64,000 nucleotides of DNA from Tupaia tana. Taxonomy: Eukaryota; Chordata; Mammalia; Scandentia; Tupaiidae. Shown piece after piece: positions 25,546 through 40,669 of the stretch (position 1 is the stretch's first letter; every line of letters starts with the position of its first letter). The notes under the pieces were generated by a model that searched no databases, had not been told where the DNA came from, and saw only the letters and a list, made by a program, of their open reading frames with translations. The position numbers and the translations under genes are program-made. The DNA is taken from positions 130,861,592 through 130,925,591 of the forward strand of contig JAKSZU010000006.1 in assembly GCA_026018925.1 (NCBI GenBank), given 5' to 3'.

Positions 25546-28500
25546 AACACACACACATAAAATAAGTTACTGATAAAGACTTTAAAAGCCAGAGATATAT
25601 TTGAAAGAAAATGGGACTTAGGGAGTGAGAACAAGAGAATGAGCAGTGTGGGGTAAGAAAGTGGGGTAAGGAATGCAAGAGAGGATAAGGGCGAATGTCA
25701 AGTTAAGGCAGGAAGAGAAACACTGAGTGCAATTATTTACTCTAACAACAGCAGCAGGTGCAAATCCAAGTACCTAAGTGTACATTAAGGAGAGACGTAT
25801 AAAGATAAAAACTGGGGAGGCAATAAAATCCCACAAGTTTGGGACCAGCAGTTAGCGTAATGGCTATGTCGCTGGACTCCCACGTGGTCGACCGCGGTTT
25901 GCGTCCCGGACCCGGTGGCTTAAACTCACGCCGGGCGCGTGTGCGTGCGTGCCCAAGATCCCGAGAGGAGAATGGAGGAGAAGGGATTGCGGCGTGGCCA
26001 TCCCCCCTGGGGGGTGATTTCCTGCTTTCTGTCTCTATGTCTCTCTCTGTCTGTCTGGCAAGCGCACGTGCCCTATAGCAAAAAACCTCTCAAAAAAAAA
26101 AAAAAATCCCACAAGTTCTTCCAAGCTTTATTCTTGATATCTAACGTGTTTGATTACAGGACTCATGTGGCTCACTAAATTGGAAGAAACTTATCAATAG
26201 TCTCAGCTATTCTGAATATAACTGAGAACTGGAAAATAAGAAAAATAGGGCTTTTGACAGTCAAAAGAAGAGCTATGGCTCCAAGAACTATGGCTCATAT
26301 GCTTTATTCATAGGAGATCCACAGATCATATTTGTAATAAGAAATATACAGGCTGAGCACCCCTAACCTGGAAATCTAAAAATGCTCCAAAATGCAAAAC
26401 TTATGCGTGTCAACATGATCTCACAAGTGGAAAATTCTGTATCTGACCTAGCGATAGGTCACGTGATGTTACAAATATTGTATAAATGTATCTTCAGGAT
26501 ATCTATAAGTGCTTATGAAACATAAATTTTATGTTTAGACCTGGGTTTCATCCCCAAAATATCTTATTATGATATGCAAACATCCACAAATCCCCCCAAA
26601 AATTAGAAATTCAAAATACTTCTGGTCTCAGGCATTTCAAATAAAGGATACTTAACCTGTAGTAGTTATAATATAAATATATATTTTAAAAACACAGAAT
26701 TCTAAAATTCATCATTCTTTTATTTTCTAGATCATAGCATTTTAAACACAACAAATAAAAGCTGGGAGAGAAAGAGACTATACTAAAAGCAGGCACATTA
26801 AAAGCAGCAGTATTACTGACTGGCTGCTTAAAGCATGGCGAATACAAGCTTACAAAAGCATAATTCACAAAGCATAGCACCTTGGAATCATTTAGCATAA
26901 AGGCAATCAATACTACACACTTCACTGATCCATTAAGGTAGAGTATAAAAAAAGTGTGTGTTTGTGTGTGTATTTAAAAATAAACTCAGAATTTTGAACC
27001 AATCTTCAAATGAACAAGGGCAAGACAAATCTAGACTATGCAAAAAAAAAAAAAAAAAAAAAGAAGAAGAAGAAAGAAAGAAAGAGTAAAAACTAGTCTA
27101 CGGAAGTGGTTAGGTTTTGCCCAGATGTCAGGAATAGCAAAAGGAGAGGGAGAGAATGGAAGGGGAATATGTTTATATCATCTAAATATAATAGAAAACA
27201 TTTAGTAAAAATACATTCTTATTTCTATCTGAACTTTTCTGATATAAGTTTTAAATGAAAAATTATTAATAAGCTTTTGCTTATGTTTCAAAATGTATTT
27301 TTCCTAATGAGTTAGGTATTTTTTAGTTTTTCTTTTAAATTTTAAGAATACTTAAATTTTTAAACGAACTCAAAATATCTGGGGCATGCAACAGTCCCAT
27401 AGAATAAAAAAAAGCCCTTTACATACAATATTCATACTGAAGTTTCCTAAATATCTAAATAAGAAGCACTGAAGATAATATGCTTGTAAGTTAAGTGTAA
27501 AATAAGTACTTCATTTTAAAACTAGGAACTAAATTAGGTGCATTCACATATTACAAAACATCTGCCTATAAGATTTTACTGAAGTATGAAAAAAATGAAC
27601 CTAAATGATCCCTCTATTCAGGAACCTTTACTTTTCTGATGAATCTGGGTGACGGGATAAAGGAACAGCAGCAAAAGCATCACACTGAAGCTGGTGAGAG
27701 CAGAAACAGCCATACTGACCACACAGGCAAGAGACCCACTCCGCCAACTTAAACTCTGTCTTACATGTCCCAGTTCACTTATCAGCTCACCATTTCACTT
27801 TAAAACATGAAATTTAACCTAGAGTAAATAGAAGTGGCACTGTTATTTAAGCAAACCCCATCTTCAGACAATTCTCTGATTGGAAGACATACAGCCGATA
27901 TCTGGAGCGGACTGTTAAGTACCAACATCTCCCCTCTCCACTCTCACCACCAGCAACTACTGTCCAGTACTTAACATATGCCAGGCCCTGTAGGAAGTAT
28001 TTCAAAACTATGCTTTACAATCTTCCCCACACCCTGAGAGAGAGGAACTATGATCTTTATGTTTTAGGGAGGTGCTGTGTGCAAAAAGTGACATATGGAG
28101 GAACTTCTATTCTTTGGCTCTTTCTAATCAATACACCTTATCTAATTCCTTTGTCATTTCTGGTTAAAACATTAAGTTAAAGACTTGACTTTAATCTATA
28201 GTTAGCTTATTACCTGATGAATTTATACATTTTCTTCACTGGAAAGGACTTCCTGAAGGTCAGACCAGGCACATCCTGCTTTCAATGTTTCAATGTGAAT
28301 TTTAGAAACTATAGAAAAAAATTTTTCAAGAAAGTCCTTAAAGTATTTTCCCTCTGGCGTCTAGATAGGCTTTATGTTGATATTTTGACAAAAGCTAAGT
28401 ACATATAGCATAAAAAGATTTCCCAGTGTGTGCTCAAAAACAGGCTAGCTGAAAAATCATCAGAACACAATGGGAGTATTCTTTTACCTGCCAGCTTGCT

Positions 28501-31500
28501 TTCTCCCCTTCCTTCTCTCTCTCTTTCTGTCCCTCTTGGTCAAATTAAAAAATAATAATAATGATAAAAAGTTAAACAATTATTTTTAAAAGATTTAAAT
28601 AGGATTTTTCTTAGAACATATTCAGTTTTTTTTTAATATCAAATACTGTTTTTTATTATCTCAAGAAAACAGAGTAAACTTTCTAGAAATAAAATCCCAA
28701 GCCTGATTCCTAATATAATTTATTGTACAACTTTACCATTTCTGAAAAGATTATAATTTACCAAAGAGTTTATATCAGTATTTCCCAAAGTGTGTTCCTC
28801 ACTAATAGGTATTTTATTTTAATTTTTAAAAGAATTATTTTATTTAAGTTTTATTTATTTACTTACTTATTTTAATTTAAACAGAGAGGGACAGAGAGAG
28901 AAAGAGAGGGAAAATGAGAAAACAAACCGCGAGGTCCAGGATTTGAACCGCTGTTGGTCATGTGAGAGTCCAGTGCCCTTAACCACGCCACCTGACGGCC
29001 CTACTGATAGGTATTTTAAAAGGAAGCGTCTATGGTCAAATATATTTCTTTACTGAAGAAAAAGATCATCATCCCAGAATCTGAAAAATATCTGTTTTCT
29101 TACAGGTCAAAGAAGAGTCTCAATAACCTATTTGTTTTATGTCAATTAGTTGAAAAGTGGAACCTAAACTTATTTCTGTGTCTTTTCTCCCATTATTCTT
29201 GCACCGATTGTCAAGATGTTATAAACTTGTTTTTTAATGCTTTTGTGAGACAAGAGTAACACTTTATTTTTTAAAACTGAAACTTGAATAACCCATTAAA
29301 TAAAAGAGGTTGGGCAAGTAAACTTTCCTCTCAAGGGAAAAAAACACAAGGCCACATACTGTATTAAAGGAGGTTTAGCAGGGGAGGTAAATAATAAAAA
29401 ACAAGTATTTTAAAATGAAGTGTGTGCAAGTAGACAGAACTAAGGCATAGCTGAACACATAGAGAGAGAATTCTTCATACTTCTGTGTAAATTTTCCCCA
29501 AAACTAAAGCCCTGGGAGCCATAAGTCAATAAGAAAGCCAAAAATGATCATTCTTTTGCTATTTACTGTGTACACAGGGTGAAGAAGTGTCTCCTAAACC
29601 CAAGTAACTACTACTCTGAAGTAATGCATGCACTGGCAACTTAGGATTTACAAAACTGTAAATCAAACTATTGTTCTCCATTCCTTTGCCATTAATTCCA
29701 TGAAGATTGCCTAGGTACGTATGCTCAACGTGTTAATGCATCCAAAATATTAAGAATGCTTTAAAGCATCATTGAAAACACAAATTTTATCCACACTAAA
29801 TCCAGAAAAATTTTCATTGATCTATATTTTTCCTTCCTTTATAGCAAGATAGATTCTTGGAGAGTAAAGTCACAGAAACAATATACAGGCAAAATCCCAT
29901 TATATCGGGGCCAGAGGTGGTGTAGTCATTAGGGTGCTAGACTCCCACATGGCCAACTGTAGTTCGTGTCCTGGACCTGCAGATTTGCTTTCTTACTTTC
30001 TTGCTCTCTCTCTCTGTCTCTCTCTCTCTCTTTGTCTCTCTCTGGTGAGCACATATGTCCTATAGCAAATGTAAATAATAATAATAAATAAAATTAAGTA
30101 AAAAAAAATTCTTTAAAAAAATCCCATTATATCAAATTTCAAGGCAACTCAAGTTGTGTGAATTCTGGAATGGTAATTCGATGACAAGAAAATATATTCC
30201 TAGTGTGAGAGACTCTGTGGGGAATGTAAAACAGAATTTGGGATGAGGTAAGAGCTTCTGGACTAAAAAATGCTAAGTGTACACATAGACTGTCACTCTG
30301 ACCTCCTTCTCTTCCATGGTTTTAGTCTTTTTATATATCTGATTTTAACAGATGACTTGAATTCATAGGTGGGTTTTTTGGTAGCAGTAACTGGTAAGCC
30401 TGCAAGGTGTGAGAGCAGCTAGTTCACAAGTAACTGTTGCTTGACAGGGTATAAAACAAAGATGGGGCACAGGGGAAGTAACATTACTCTGCTTAGTTCA
30501 GCTCTAGTCTCTCCAGATGTGTCTAAAAAGTAAAAGTACATACGCAGATACTAGGCCATCAGGAAAGTCATGACCTATTTTTCTATGTTTTCCTATGCAA
30601 AAATCTGTCATGACTTTTCCAATGACTCAATACTTTCAGCATAAGGAAAAAAGTCTAGGAAGCTAAACTCTCATCTTATTTTCTAATAATAGGATATGAA
30701 AAACACTATTCAAAAGAATCAACCCCTACAAAAGAAATACCTTTTTTTTTAATAAAATACATGTGTTTACAGTGTTTTTCCTTTTTTCTCCCAAATGCTG
30801 TTGTAAAATGGAACATGTAAAAGAAAATTCTATTTTTATAGCTTTCAAATCAGACATAATGAAAGCTATAGAATTGTGTCTTGAAATAAGTGACATGACA
30901 TATAAATCATGCATTGTATTAGTTAGTACAAAAAGGAACATGAGCCTTACAGTGCTACTATATGAAAATCAACAACAACAAAAAAAAAACTTTGCATTAT
31001 GAAAAAAAAAAAGCTAGCAACATTTGTTAAAAGCTTAAATAAAACTTAAATAACCAAGATTCAAACTAGGAAAGCTTCTAATACAAGAAATAGGCTCTCA
31101 CACATGTTTAGAAACATACCCGCCTTCTACAGAACCTACGAGGCGATCCTCCCTTAGCAAGGAAGTTTATTCAAAAAAAAAAAAACAAAAAAAAAAAAAA
31201 AGAAGAGAGAAATCATCCAAAAACTGTAACTAATCATTTTCCCACTCAACAAATATAACAAAATATTCAATTTATAATAATTAAAATAGATGTGCTATAC
31301 TGAATAACTACATTATTTATATAATCCGTAAAAGTATAAAACATGTGCATTTCTTATTCCTAACAGATTGGTCAGTGAAAAAAATAATCTCAGCAATAAA
31401 TTATTATACAGTAGAATGATATTTAATAAAATACCACTGAAAAATTTTTTTGCAAAGCTGTCTACCATTTCCTTTTCTCTATTATAACTTTAATGGAAAA

Positions 31501-34500
31501 TTAGAGATAACTTAAGCACTCAATGAATATTTCCAAAAAGAATATTTTTAATAAAAGATTGGAAGATAAGACAGAAATAGTTACACAGAATTATTCTAAA
31601 TCACAACTAGTTATTCATAAACAAATTGCTTCGATACCTTAAATATATTTTGGATAATGAAACTGCATTATTATGGAAACCAAAAAACAATTTATGAAAG
31701 TACAGAAGAACATGAAAGCAAAGGATAATAAAATCACATTAACATGTAAGAATAAAAAAGGTCAAGAGATTCTTACCCTCTGCTCCAATGCCAACTGAGT
31801 CTGCTGTCTTAAAAGAGCTTTAAACGGCCCCCCTTCTTTTCCAGCACTACCACTTCCCATGCCTACAGAACATCAGTACACAAATAACAACCAAAAACAA
31901 CTATAGAAACAGAACGTTTAATTGCATTCATGTTCATAAATATTATCAGTCAAGAAATGATAAAATGATCCGAATGCTAAAAATCTGGGATGGCAACTAA
32001 TGCACTTTATTCACAAAGTTTTAGCAAATGTCAAAGTTCTGCTGACTACAGGTAGTTTTAGACTTAATTGGCTCTCAAAATTATTTTTTAAATTGTTAAG
32101 GTAATGAATCTTTGCATAATGTTTCAGTTTTAAAAGGTGATTCTTCTAATAAGTAACCAAAATAGTAACACTTACTATGCTAATGACTTAATACTAAAAG
32201 AAATGAGACATATCACATGATTAAATGTAAATATATATATGGAAAAGCACTGACTGTGCTTACTTGAATATTCTCAGATTATCTAAAGAATATAAAACTT
32301 TAGGCAATTTTCAAATGTGGTCAAATCTATTTTCTGATAACTTCCCATTTCTCAACAATCATGACAAAACAGAATCGACCTGGTATTTGTCAATACTCAT
32401 TCACATACACACACACACACACACACGCACACACACACACACAAAAAAAAAAAACACAATAAAAAAAAAAGAAAGAAAAATCACAGACATGTAATAAACA
32501 CATCACAAATGTACATAGTTATGGATGAAAGAATTATATTTCCCAAGCTTTTTGATGTATTTTTTAAGACTTAATTTTAAATTTCTGTCCCTATTTTATC
32601 ATTTTTATAGTAACAATAGATCAACTATGGCCAAAGAATACAGAAAGCAGAGGACAGGTGGAGAAGCCAGTGTACTACAGACCAGAATTAATTTCAACCT
32701 TTCAAAACTGAAGATACATACAATCAAATTCACTACAAATGACTTCAAAGGAACTAATTACTTTTACATTTTTAGCTGTTCTTGGATAAGGAAACAAAGG
32801 TTAGCATGTGTATAGTCCCATTCCATTCTTTAAAAATGAGTTATTTTACTTCTAGTAACCTAAACATTATTTTTAGAGACTATACAGTACTAAGCAGAAC
32901 AAAACTAAGATCTTTATACGAAGCATATTAAAAGCCAAAAAATAAAATAGAAATTTGTAGCGATAAGTGAAATATTAGAAAATATAGCAGAATAATTTGA
33001 TAATGTAATGGACAGAAAAAAATGGGTAATGAAAAAAATCACCAAAAAAAAGACTTAAACTGATTCAAACAGAATAATTTACTAATGTAATCATATGGTT
33101 TAGCAACGTGATGGTACAGGTCCAGTGTGAATAGAGTTAGTATGATGGGAAAGAAAGTAAGGCATCTAAAAATAGAAAACTCTTGTAATAACAACCTAAA
33201 AATTATTGGAAATATTCAGATCTATGTCCTTACACACACAATTTTTAATATATAATTTAGCAAAGTATTCATAATTATTATTAATCCGGTAGCTTAATAC
33301 CTTTATGATAATTCTAATCATTTAACTCTGTCTACCCGTGGGAAAAAATAGAAACACATCTTGTATGAAATACCCAATAATTCTTTGTAGTATGAATCAT
33401 TCATTTTTTTCCCAAAGATAACTTAAAATAAAGGGATTAAAAAGCTGACATAATGTGATCCTACCAGAAGCAGCCAGGAACAACTCTTCACTGAAAGAAA
33501 CACTTTTCCTCAGTACGGGGCTGACAAGGCTAGAATGATGAGGGGTAAGGCTAGATTCCGAGAGGAGGAGACAGGACTTTTTAAGATGAAGGGAACCACA
33601 AGAGAGAGAGGGGGAGCTGGGACACAGATAGATCCTAGGTCCCTGTGGGTAAGGTGCTGTGGAGGAAAGTAGCAGAGAAAAGATGCAGATTCAGAAGGTG
33701 ATCAGAAAACGCAGGATAAAGAAAGCAATGATGAAGCAAAACATAACAGTAAAAATGATTTTTTTAAATGTATAGATGAATTACATTAAGCATTGAAAAG
33801 TCACTAGCAAGACCATTTATACAACAAAATGCAAATAGGTATCATCTAAAATTAAACAAAACCTTAAAACCCTGCATTCCTTAAAGTTTTTAAAAAATCT
33901 CTACCTTAGGTTTCTGTGTCTTTCTAATCACTTTTAATTGGCTTCAAAATACTTACATTACCTGTCTTTTGTTGCAGAATGTGTAAGGTTTAAGTGCACC
34001 AGAAACTTGTTGCTTCAAATATGAATGCTTCTTTAAAGAGGTAAAGTACAGTGTTTTGAATGCTACCAAATAAAAGATGGTTTATATGGGTATTTTAACT
34101 GAATACTCATTTTAAAAATCAAATATATCCATGGGGGTCAGCAGGTGGCATGGTGGTGAAAGTGCTGGACTTCCACGTGGCTGACAGCAGTTTGAGTCCT
34201 GGACCTACTGGTTTGCTTTCTCACTTTTCCTCCCTCTCTCTTATAAGCACACGGCAAACTTAAAAACTACTACTAATAATAAATAATTTTTTAAAAAATC
34301 GTGTATCTGGTACCACACTAGGTAAATCACTGTCATTACAAATTGTAAATAAATATTAACTTTTTTCTTTTCGGCTTTGAGATGTATGCTAAAACTTCCT
34401 TTTTCCTCTAAAGTTCTTAATACTATTAAGTTATTAGAAAAGTCATGGTGCATTTTTGCATAGAAAAAAAAAATACAAAGTGGCTTTTCCAATAACCCGA

Positions 34501-37500
34501 TAGTTTAACCTGATTCCACTACCTGTTTCTATTTACAGAAATTTGAATATCTTAAGGGTCAACTATTCTCTGCAACACAAAAACTGTGTATGGTTAAAAT
34601 CTGACTAAAAAAGTAACCATTAGTTCTTGATTCAAATCATTATTCTAATATAAGCAATTTAAAATTCTACTTATATTAGTTGTATGCTTTGGAAAAAACA
34701 TTTATAAAAGCCTTATAAATGTGAACAAATAAAAACGACAGAAATATATATTTTTTAAAAATACAGACCTACCAAAAAACAGATGATAACTTGATCCACA
34801 AGTAGAAAAAAATAATTCAGTCTGAGCTGTACTGACTTTATTTTTGGCTTCCCAGGTTACATATAATAAATTAATTATAATCATCTTATCTCTCCCCATA
34901 ATTTCTCAAGACGCTTATTTTGTATATAGATAAAAATAGAGAGGGCCAGCAGGTGGTGAGGTGGTTAAGATGCTGCATCCCACATGGCAGAGTACATAGT
35001 TTGATCTGGATCAGGTGGCTTGAAAAAATGCCAGGAATGTGTGCATATGCACCCAAAATGCCAGGAGGAGAGTGGAGAAGAAATTGTGGTATAGTCAACC
35101 CCCTTTGGGGTAGATTCCTCACTTTCCCTTCTCCCACTTCGCTGGTAGGCACATGCACCTCTGGTAAAAATATAAATAAATAAAGGCAGAGAATCATAAA
35201 ATACATACTTAATCCAATTTTAGACATTTTAGAACAATCATAATTTTTCCATTTTAAGTCTCCATGAGAGGACAAACCCCATAGCCCCAGTGGTTAAGTG
35301 CAATGCATCAGGAGCTAGACCCCACGCAGGCGAATGTGGTTCAAATTCTGGCCCTAGCACCTTTTAAAGCACACAGGTGCTTGTGCATGCAAGGTCAAAA
35401 TCTTGATAGGATAGAGAAATGGAGGAAAAAGGATGATAGCATAACCATGTCCCATTGGGGGAGTGCTTTCTCTCTCTCTCTCTGGCCATTGCATACATTC
35501 TCTGACAATTAAAATATAAAAATGTAAAAATCAAGGGACCTCCATGAAAAATAAGAATGCTCCTCAAGACTATTCAAAGATATTTAGAAATTTATAAGGC
35601 CAAGGGACTAAAAAATGCTAATAGTCTATAAATAAACTACTGAGGTAGTGAACACATATTGGCAAAACAAAATAATTTAATTAGAAGTAGCTTATAAACA
35701 CAGAAATACATTGGAATAATGCTTTTTAGAACATTACTTTTTTAAAACTATAAATTTGGAGCTAGAAGATAAAGCACAAAATATTTTCATGGATAATACA
35801 ATTGACTGCCTACTAGTGAAAGCTAAGAGAAGTCTAGTTCAGTTAACTCATTACTTGACAATATTCCTTAGGCTTGGCCTTTTTGATGAACTACAGAAAA
35901 GGAACAGACAAACCAAGGAAATAATTTCAAAACTCTCTGTAGTATGCCAAAGAAAAATAATAAATAAGAGTATTGAAACATGGTCGGGAATATGCAAACA
36001 GTTAGTGAATCTAGTCCTCAAAAATATTTTTTACACGTTTTTTAAGTTTTTGTAATACAACACATGAACTCCCCAGACAGAGAAAAAGAGAGAGAAATAG
36101 TGAGAAACCACCCCCTCCCCAGGTGGGATGGCCATGTCACATTCCCCTATTCTCCACTCTCCTTTTGAGATTTTGAGCATGTATGTACACACATGTGCCC
36201 AGCCTGATTTTTAAGCTGCTAAATCCAAATTGTGCAGCAGGCTCCAGTCCCTTAAACTCCATGCCACCTACTGGGCACCTCAAAAATATTAAAAAAAAAA
36301 AAAAAAACCTTCTTTTTTAAATATTATCCTAAGTCTTTCTTGTTTTGATTTTCATGAATTTTAGGCCAGAGTCTCTTAATTAAAAAAAAACTTTTCATTA
36401 CAATTGGAATGGATCCATTTTTCTGGCATAAATATGGTTAAGATGTTACATTCCCAAATCTCTATTACTAACAATACTATGTTTTTTTAAAAAGAAATTA
36501 AATCTATAGACTTTAATGTTCTTTTAAAGTAATAATAGTTTGGAATTAGATTTATTTTCATTATTTCCACAAAATCTGGGATGATTTTATAAATTTATTT
36601 TCTAACATAAAAAGTTATTAAAGATGATAAATTGAAAATAACACAAATAGGATGCGTGTTTTAATCAATCTGATGGGAAAATTGCCAGACAAAAATGCTA
36701 TTTACAAAAATTTCAAAATTAGCTTTTCATTTTTTCATTTACATTAACTGTTCTTAATAATTTAATAATTTAAATTAGCTAATTCTATTTTAAGAAATAA
36801 GAAACTAATTTGATTCTTTGTTAACTTTTTATTATGAGACATATTCATAAAAACCCAGAGAATCTTCTTTAAAATACAAATAGAAGAGGGAAAAAATTAT
36901 AAATTTAATAAATCGAAAATATTCAAAAATACGTAAAAGTTTTCTAACCTACAGAGTAAGGCTAGCAAAATCAATCATTTTAATCAACAATAAACAGATA
37001 TATGTACTTCTATATAACCATTTCAGTTGTTCTTAAAAATTTCTTTCATAATTAAAAGCTTAGGAAGAAATTTGGAAATAGGCAAAAACAATGAATTCAA
37101 AAATGCTTATCCTGCATTAGGAATTTTACTGTAAGCTACTAGTGTTACTTTCTAGTCACATGTTTTAAATGTTATTCCTCTTAATTTAAGCATGAAATGA
37201 AAAACTTCTACATACAAAAATTAATCTTGGACTTGACGGCCACGCTATGATAAAATCAACAAGTGTAGCTCTAAGCAAGGTAATTTCTGAACTTCCACAA
37301 AAGTTTCATATTTCAATTGTAGTAACTGAAAGTGATAAATATTCACATTATTAACTTAAATGCCAAAAACAGGAGGAAAGATTTGGATGGAAAGCTAATA
37401 AGGAACAGAAACAAATTTTAAAAAAAGAAAAAAACAAAAGGTGGGTGGAAGCGCCTTACCAGTTTTGGGTGTCAAACTCAAATCTGTGTCAGAAGAAGAG

Positions 37501-40500
37501 GACTGTCGACTGTAGGACTTGGAAGGTGAAAAGGAATAAGTTTGGTTTTTCAGAGGGGTTGAGGGTCCTGATGAGTGAGTATTGGGATTGGGATCTTCAT
37601 TGAAGGGAATCCTGCCAGAAGAAGGTTGAAAAATATTAAGTAATCATGTGCCAAAGGGCTTGACAGTGGCAGCATGATCCAAACACCAGGGGCAGGGCCA
37701 GCACTCATTTCTGAAGTGTGGAGCTCTGAATGAGGCCAATGACAACCAACTGCTGTTTAACCATTCATCATTCTCCACATAAACATTATCTGCATTGAAA
37801 CAGTTAATAAGCCAAGTGAAAAGCAAAAAAGCATGAAATGACGGACTGAGGAGACAAAACATATTAAAAGGAGAAATAAACAAAAAAGAATAGATGACAA
37901 AATATTTTCAAATAATGCTTTTTTAAATTACAAAAGAAAAATGATGACTATAAATGGTGTGTGTAAATATTTGCAATTTTTTTATATTTGCACACACAAA
38001 TATCTTCCAAAGAAAAAAAAATATGTTTCCTTATCCTCTAGCATCAAGAGTGCCACAGCTAAAAACACAGCAGAGAGGAAAATGAATATAGCTACACGAA
38101 AACATTGCATTTAACGCCAAATAGTTGCTTACCTGTTTTCCAAAAGTTCTCTTCCACAGAATGAAAAAGACCCTTCTATAATAGGTTTCGGACATAAACA
38201 AGCATATCAAAAGCTTGGCAGCTATTTCACTTAGAATCTAACCAGTAATTCCGTTTCTAAACAAATGTAGAAATAATCACAAAACTCACGGTACACATAT
38301 ATGAGATAGGGTTCTTAGAGGATCTGTGGAAGAGACTTTGGAAGCTGGAAGAATTTCACTTCCATACTGTTAAAGTCTCTGTGCGGCTAAACACAGAGGT
38401 TCTTCACTGCAGCTGGACTTCGAGTAAGAAAAGGAGGAAGCAAAGACTTGTGGTACCTGCCTACACTACCTGCCTGCCTGCCTGCCTTCCCCCAGCTCTG
38501 GAGTCTGAGCAGTCTCGTACCAGTATAGATGAGAGTGGGAACAGACACAGAGAAGTTCTGAGTAAGTCGTGAGCCAGTAGCAGTATGAATTGGGCTGTTG
38601 TGAGTCGAGCGGCATCCATGGCTTGGAGGATGAACCAGCGGAGACCTGAGGGAATTTGTGGTCAAAGTGGAAGAAAAGAAAACAATACATACAACAGATT
38701 GCAAAGTAATGTTAAAATAATTTCAAAGAAGCTTTAGTTAGAGGAAAGAACTTATTTTTTAATCCCTAGCATGCAAAAAATAAGCTGAAATTTAAAAAGG
38801 ATAACATAATCTTCGCTTGTTAAGATACATAGTTATAGTTTTAAAGGATCAGATAAGTAAATTAGAACTGTAAGAGAAAGAGCAAACAATAATTAATGAG
38901 ATTAAATGAGAAAAACACTAAGATTTGAATTTTAAGCTGCTTTAACATATTTGTTTGTTCTCTGATCACTAGAGAAATTATATAATACTTGTGGGGGTGG
39001 AGAAACACCCATAAAAGTGAAAAGTAAAATATAAAGTTCTCACATTACCTTTGAATATGTATTGCTGGCATATTTTTTCTGTAAAATCAAACTGCTGTTT
39101 TTGCCTAGAATTTCAAGATAGCCTAAACTCAAGATAAGGGTACTTAAGAATATGAAAAATGGAGGCCAACAGATGGCATAACGGTTACGTTGCTGGACTC
39201 CCACATGGCCGACTGAGGTTCAAGTCCCAGACCCAGTGGCTTAAAAATGCCGTGTGTGTGTGTGTGTGTGTATCCCAGATCCTGGGAGGAGAATGGAGGA
39301 GAAGGGATTGTAGTGTGGCCATTACCCCTGCTGGGTAATTTCTTACTGCCTCTTTCTCTCTCTGGCAAGGACACATACCCTATAGCAAAAACCTCTTTAA
39401 AAAAGAAAAAAAAAACAAAAAACAAGGAATATGAAAAATGATAGAGAGAAATGGGTGAATTGTATAAATACAAGTAGATATACACATTCCAGTATTGCTA
39501 CATGCCAAATACATAACTTAAAACCAGGTTACGCCAGAAACAAGACAAAGCAAGGGGACACCGCTTTTTACAATATTAATAAAGAAATAGAAGTAATTTT
39601 GTCTAGCCTTCACACAGACTATATTATGCAAACAACATTCTGAATTGATATTTTGTAAGCTATAAACGTATATAATAGACCACATCTGTGTGTGTATAAA
39701 AGTATACTTAAATAACTCAAATTTATAATCATATACAACATTTAAATTTTTCAAATAGCAGTTTACCTAAAAAGGTTATACTGAATGGGGTAAAAAAAGT
39801 ATACTATTGGGACCAGCAGGTGGCATGGTGGTTAAGGCGCAGTACACTCCCACATGGCCAACCGGGGTTCAAGTCCTGGACCTGGTAGCTTGCTTTCTCA
39901 CTTCCTCTCTCTCTCACTCTCACTCTCTGTCTCTCTCTGGTCAAATTTAAAAAATCAGTGAATGAATAAATAAAAAATAAAATAAATACTTATTTAAAAA
40001 AAAGTATACTATATAATAAGAATCCTGGACTTTGCATTGGCAGTTATTTCACTGTGCACTGCCTTTGCTTAAGCACAAGAGAGGAAAAAGAATCAGTTTT
40101 GAGTACACTCTGAAAAACTATCATACCCTTATTTTTTAGAATTGAAATTAAAAGAAGCCAAGAGCCCAACTTTTTCTGACCATTTTTCCTTCTCCATTGC
40201 ATAGTATCGACTACCCAAGGAATAGTTCTACCAATCACAATCTGTCAAGGTTTAAACATAAGGTATCTCTAACTGGCCTAATAGTCTTTCCTGGGGTTTA
40301 CAGGCTACTTTCTGAAAACATTCCTGATTTTACCATATAGCAAATGTTTCTGCTTTTGTTGCTAACAGAAATTTAAACTACGTTAACTATAATTGATAAG
40401 ATCAAACATTTCATTAGTAATCTACTTTTATACAAGTAACTGAGTGAGGTTTTGTTTCTGTGTTTTATTTCTCTGCTGAAGTGAGAAGTCTAAAACTTCT

Positions 40501-40624
40501 TACTTAAGAAGTCTAAGAGGGGCTGGCAGGTGACATGGTGGTTAAGGGCACTGAACTCCCACATGGCCAACTGTGGTTTGAGTACCAGACCTGGCAGTTT
40601 GCTTTCTGTCTGTCTATCTGTCTG

Positions 40625-40669
<45 letters not shown>

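Larger units (their letters stand above)
25144..31776. other. Intron 8 of C2CD5
   Basis: Contains a CT/CA microsatellite (25511-25558), SINEs (25841, 28484, 28838, 29908), a MER2-like DNA transposon (26347-26661), a poly-A/GAA tract (27042-27087), a MIR fragment (27960-28090) and a MITE (30551-30630). Bases 26665-27955, 29005-29900 and 30635-31770 show nothing definite. Confidence 0.8.
31863..37459. other. Intron 7 of C2CD5
   Basis: Contains a CA microsatellite (32406-32442), a MITE (34426-34500) and SINEs (34133, 34942, 35275, 36035). Bases 33470-33720 are purine-rich and GC-higher than their surroundings, perhaps an old repeat. Bases 32450-33470 and 36300-37459 are AT-rich without recognisable features. 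Confidence 0.8.

Noticed and set aside
33470-33720. A purine-rich, GC-higher stretch as a possible exon
   Set aside because: No open frame with matching splice phases was found and it reads like an old diverged repeat.
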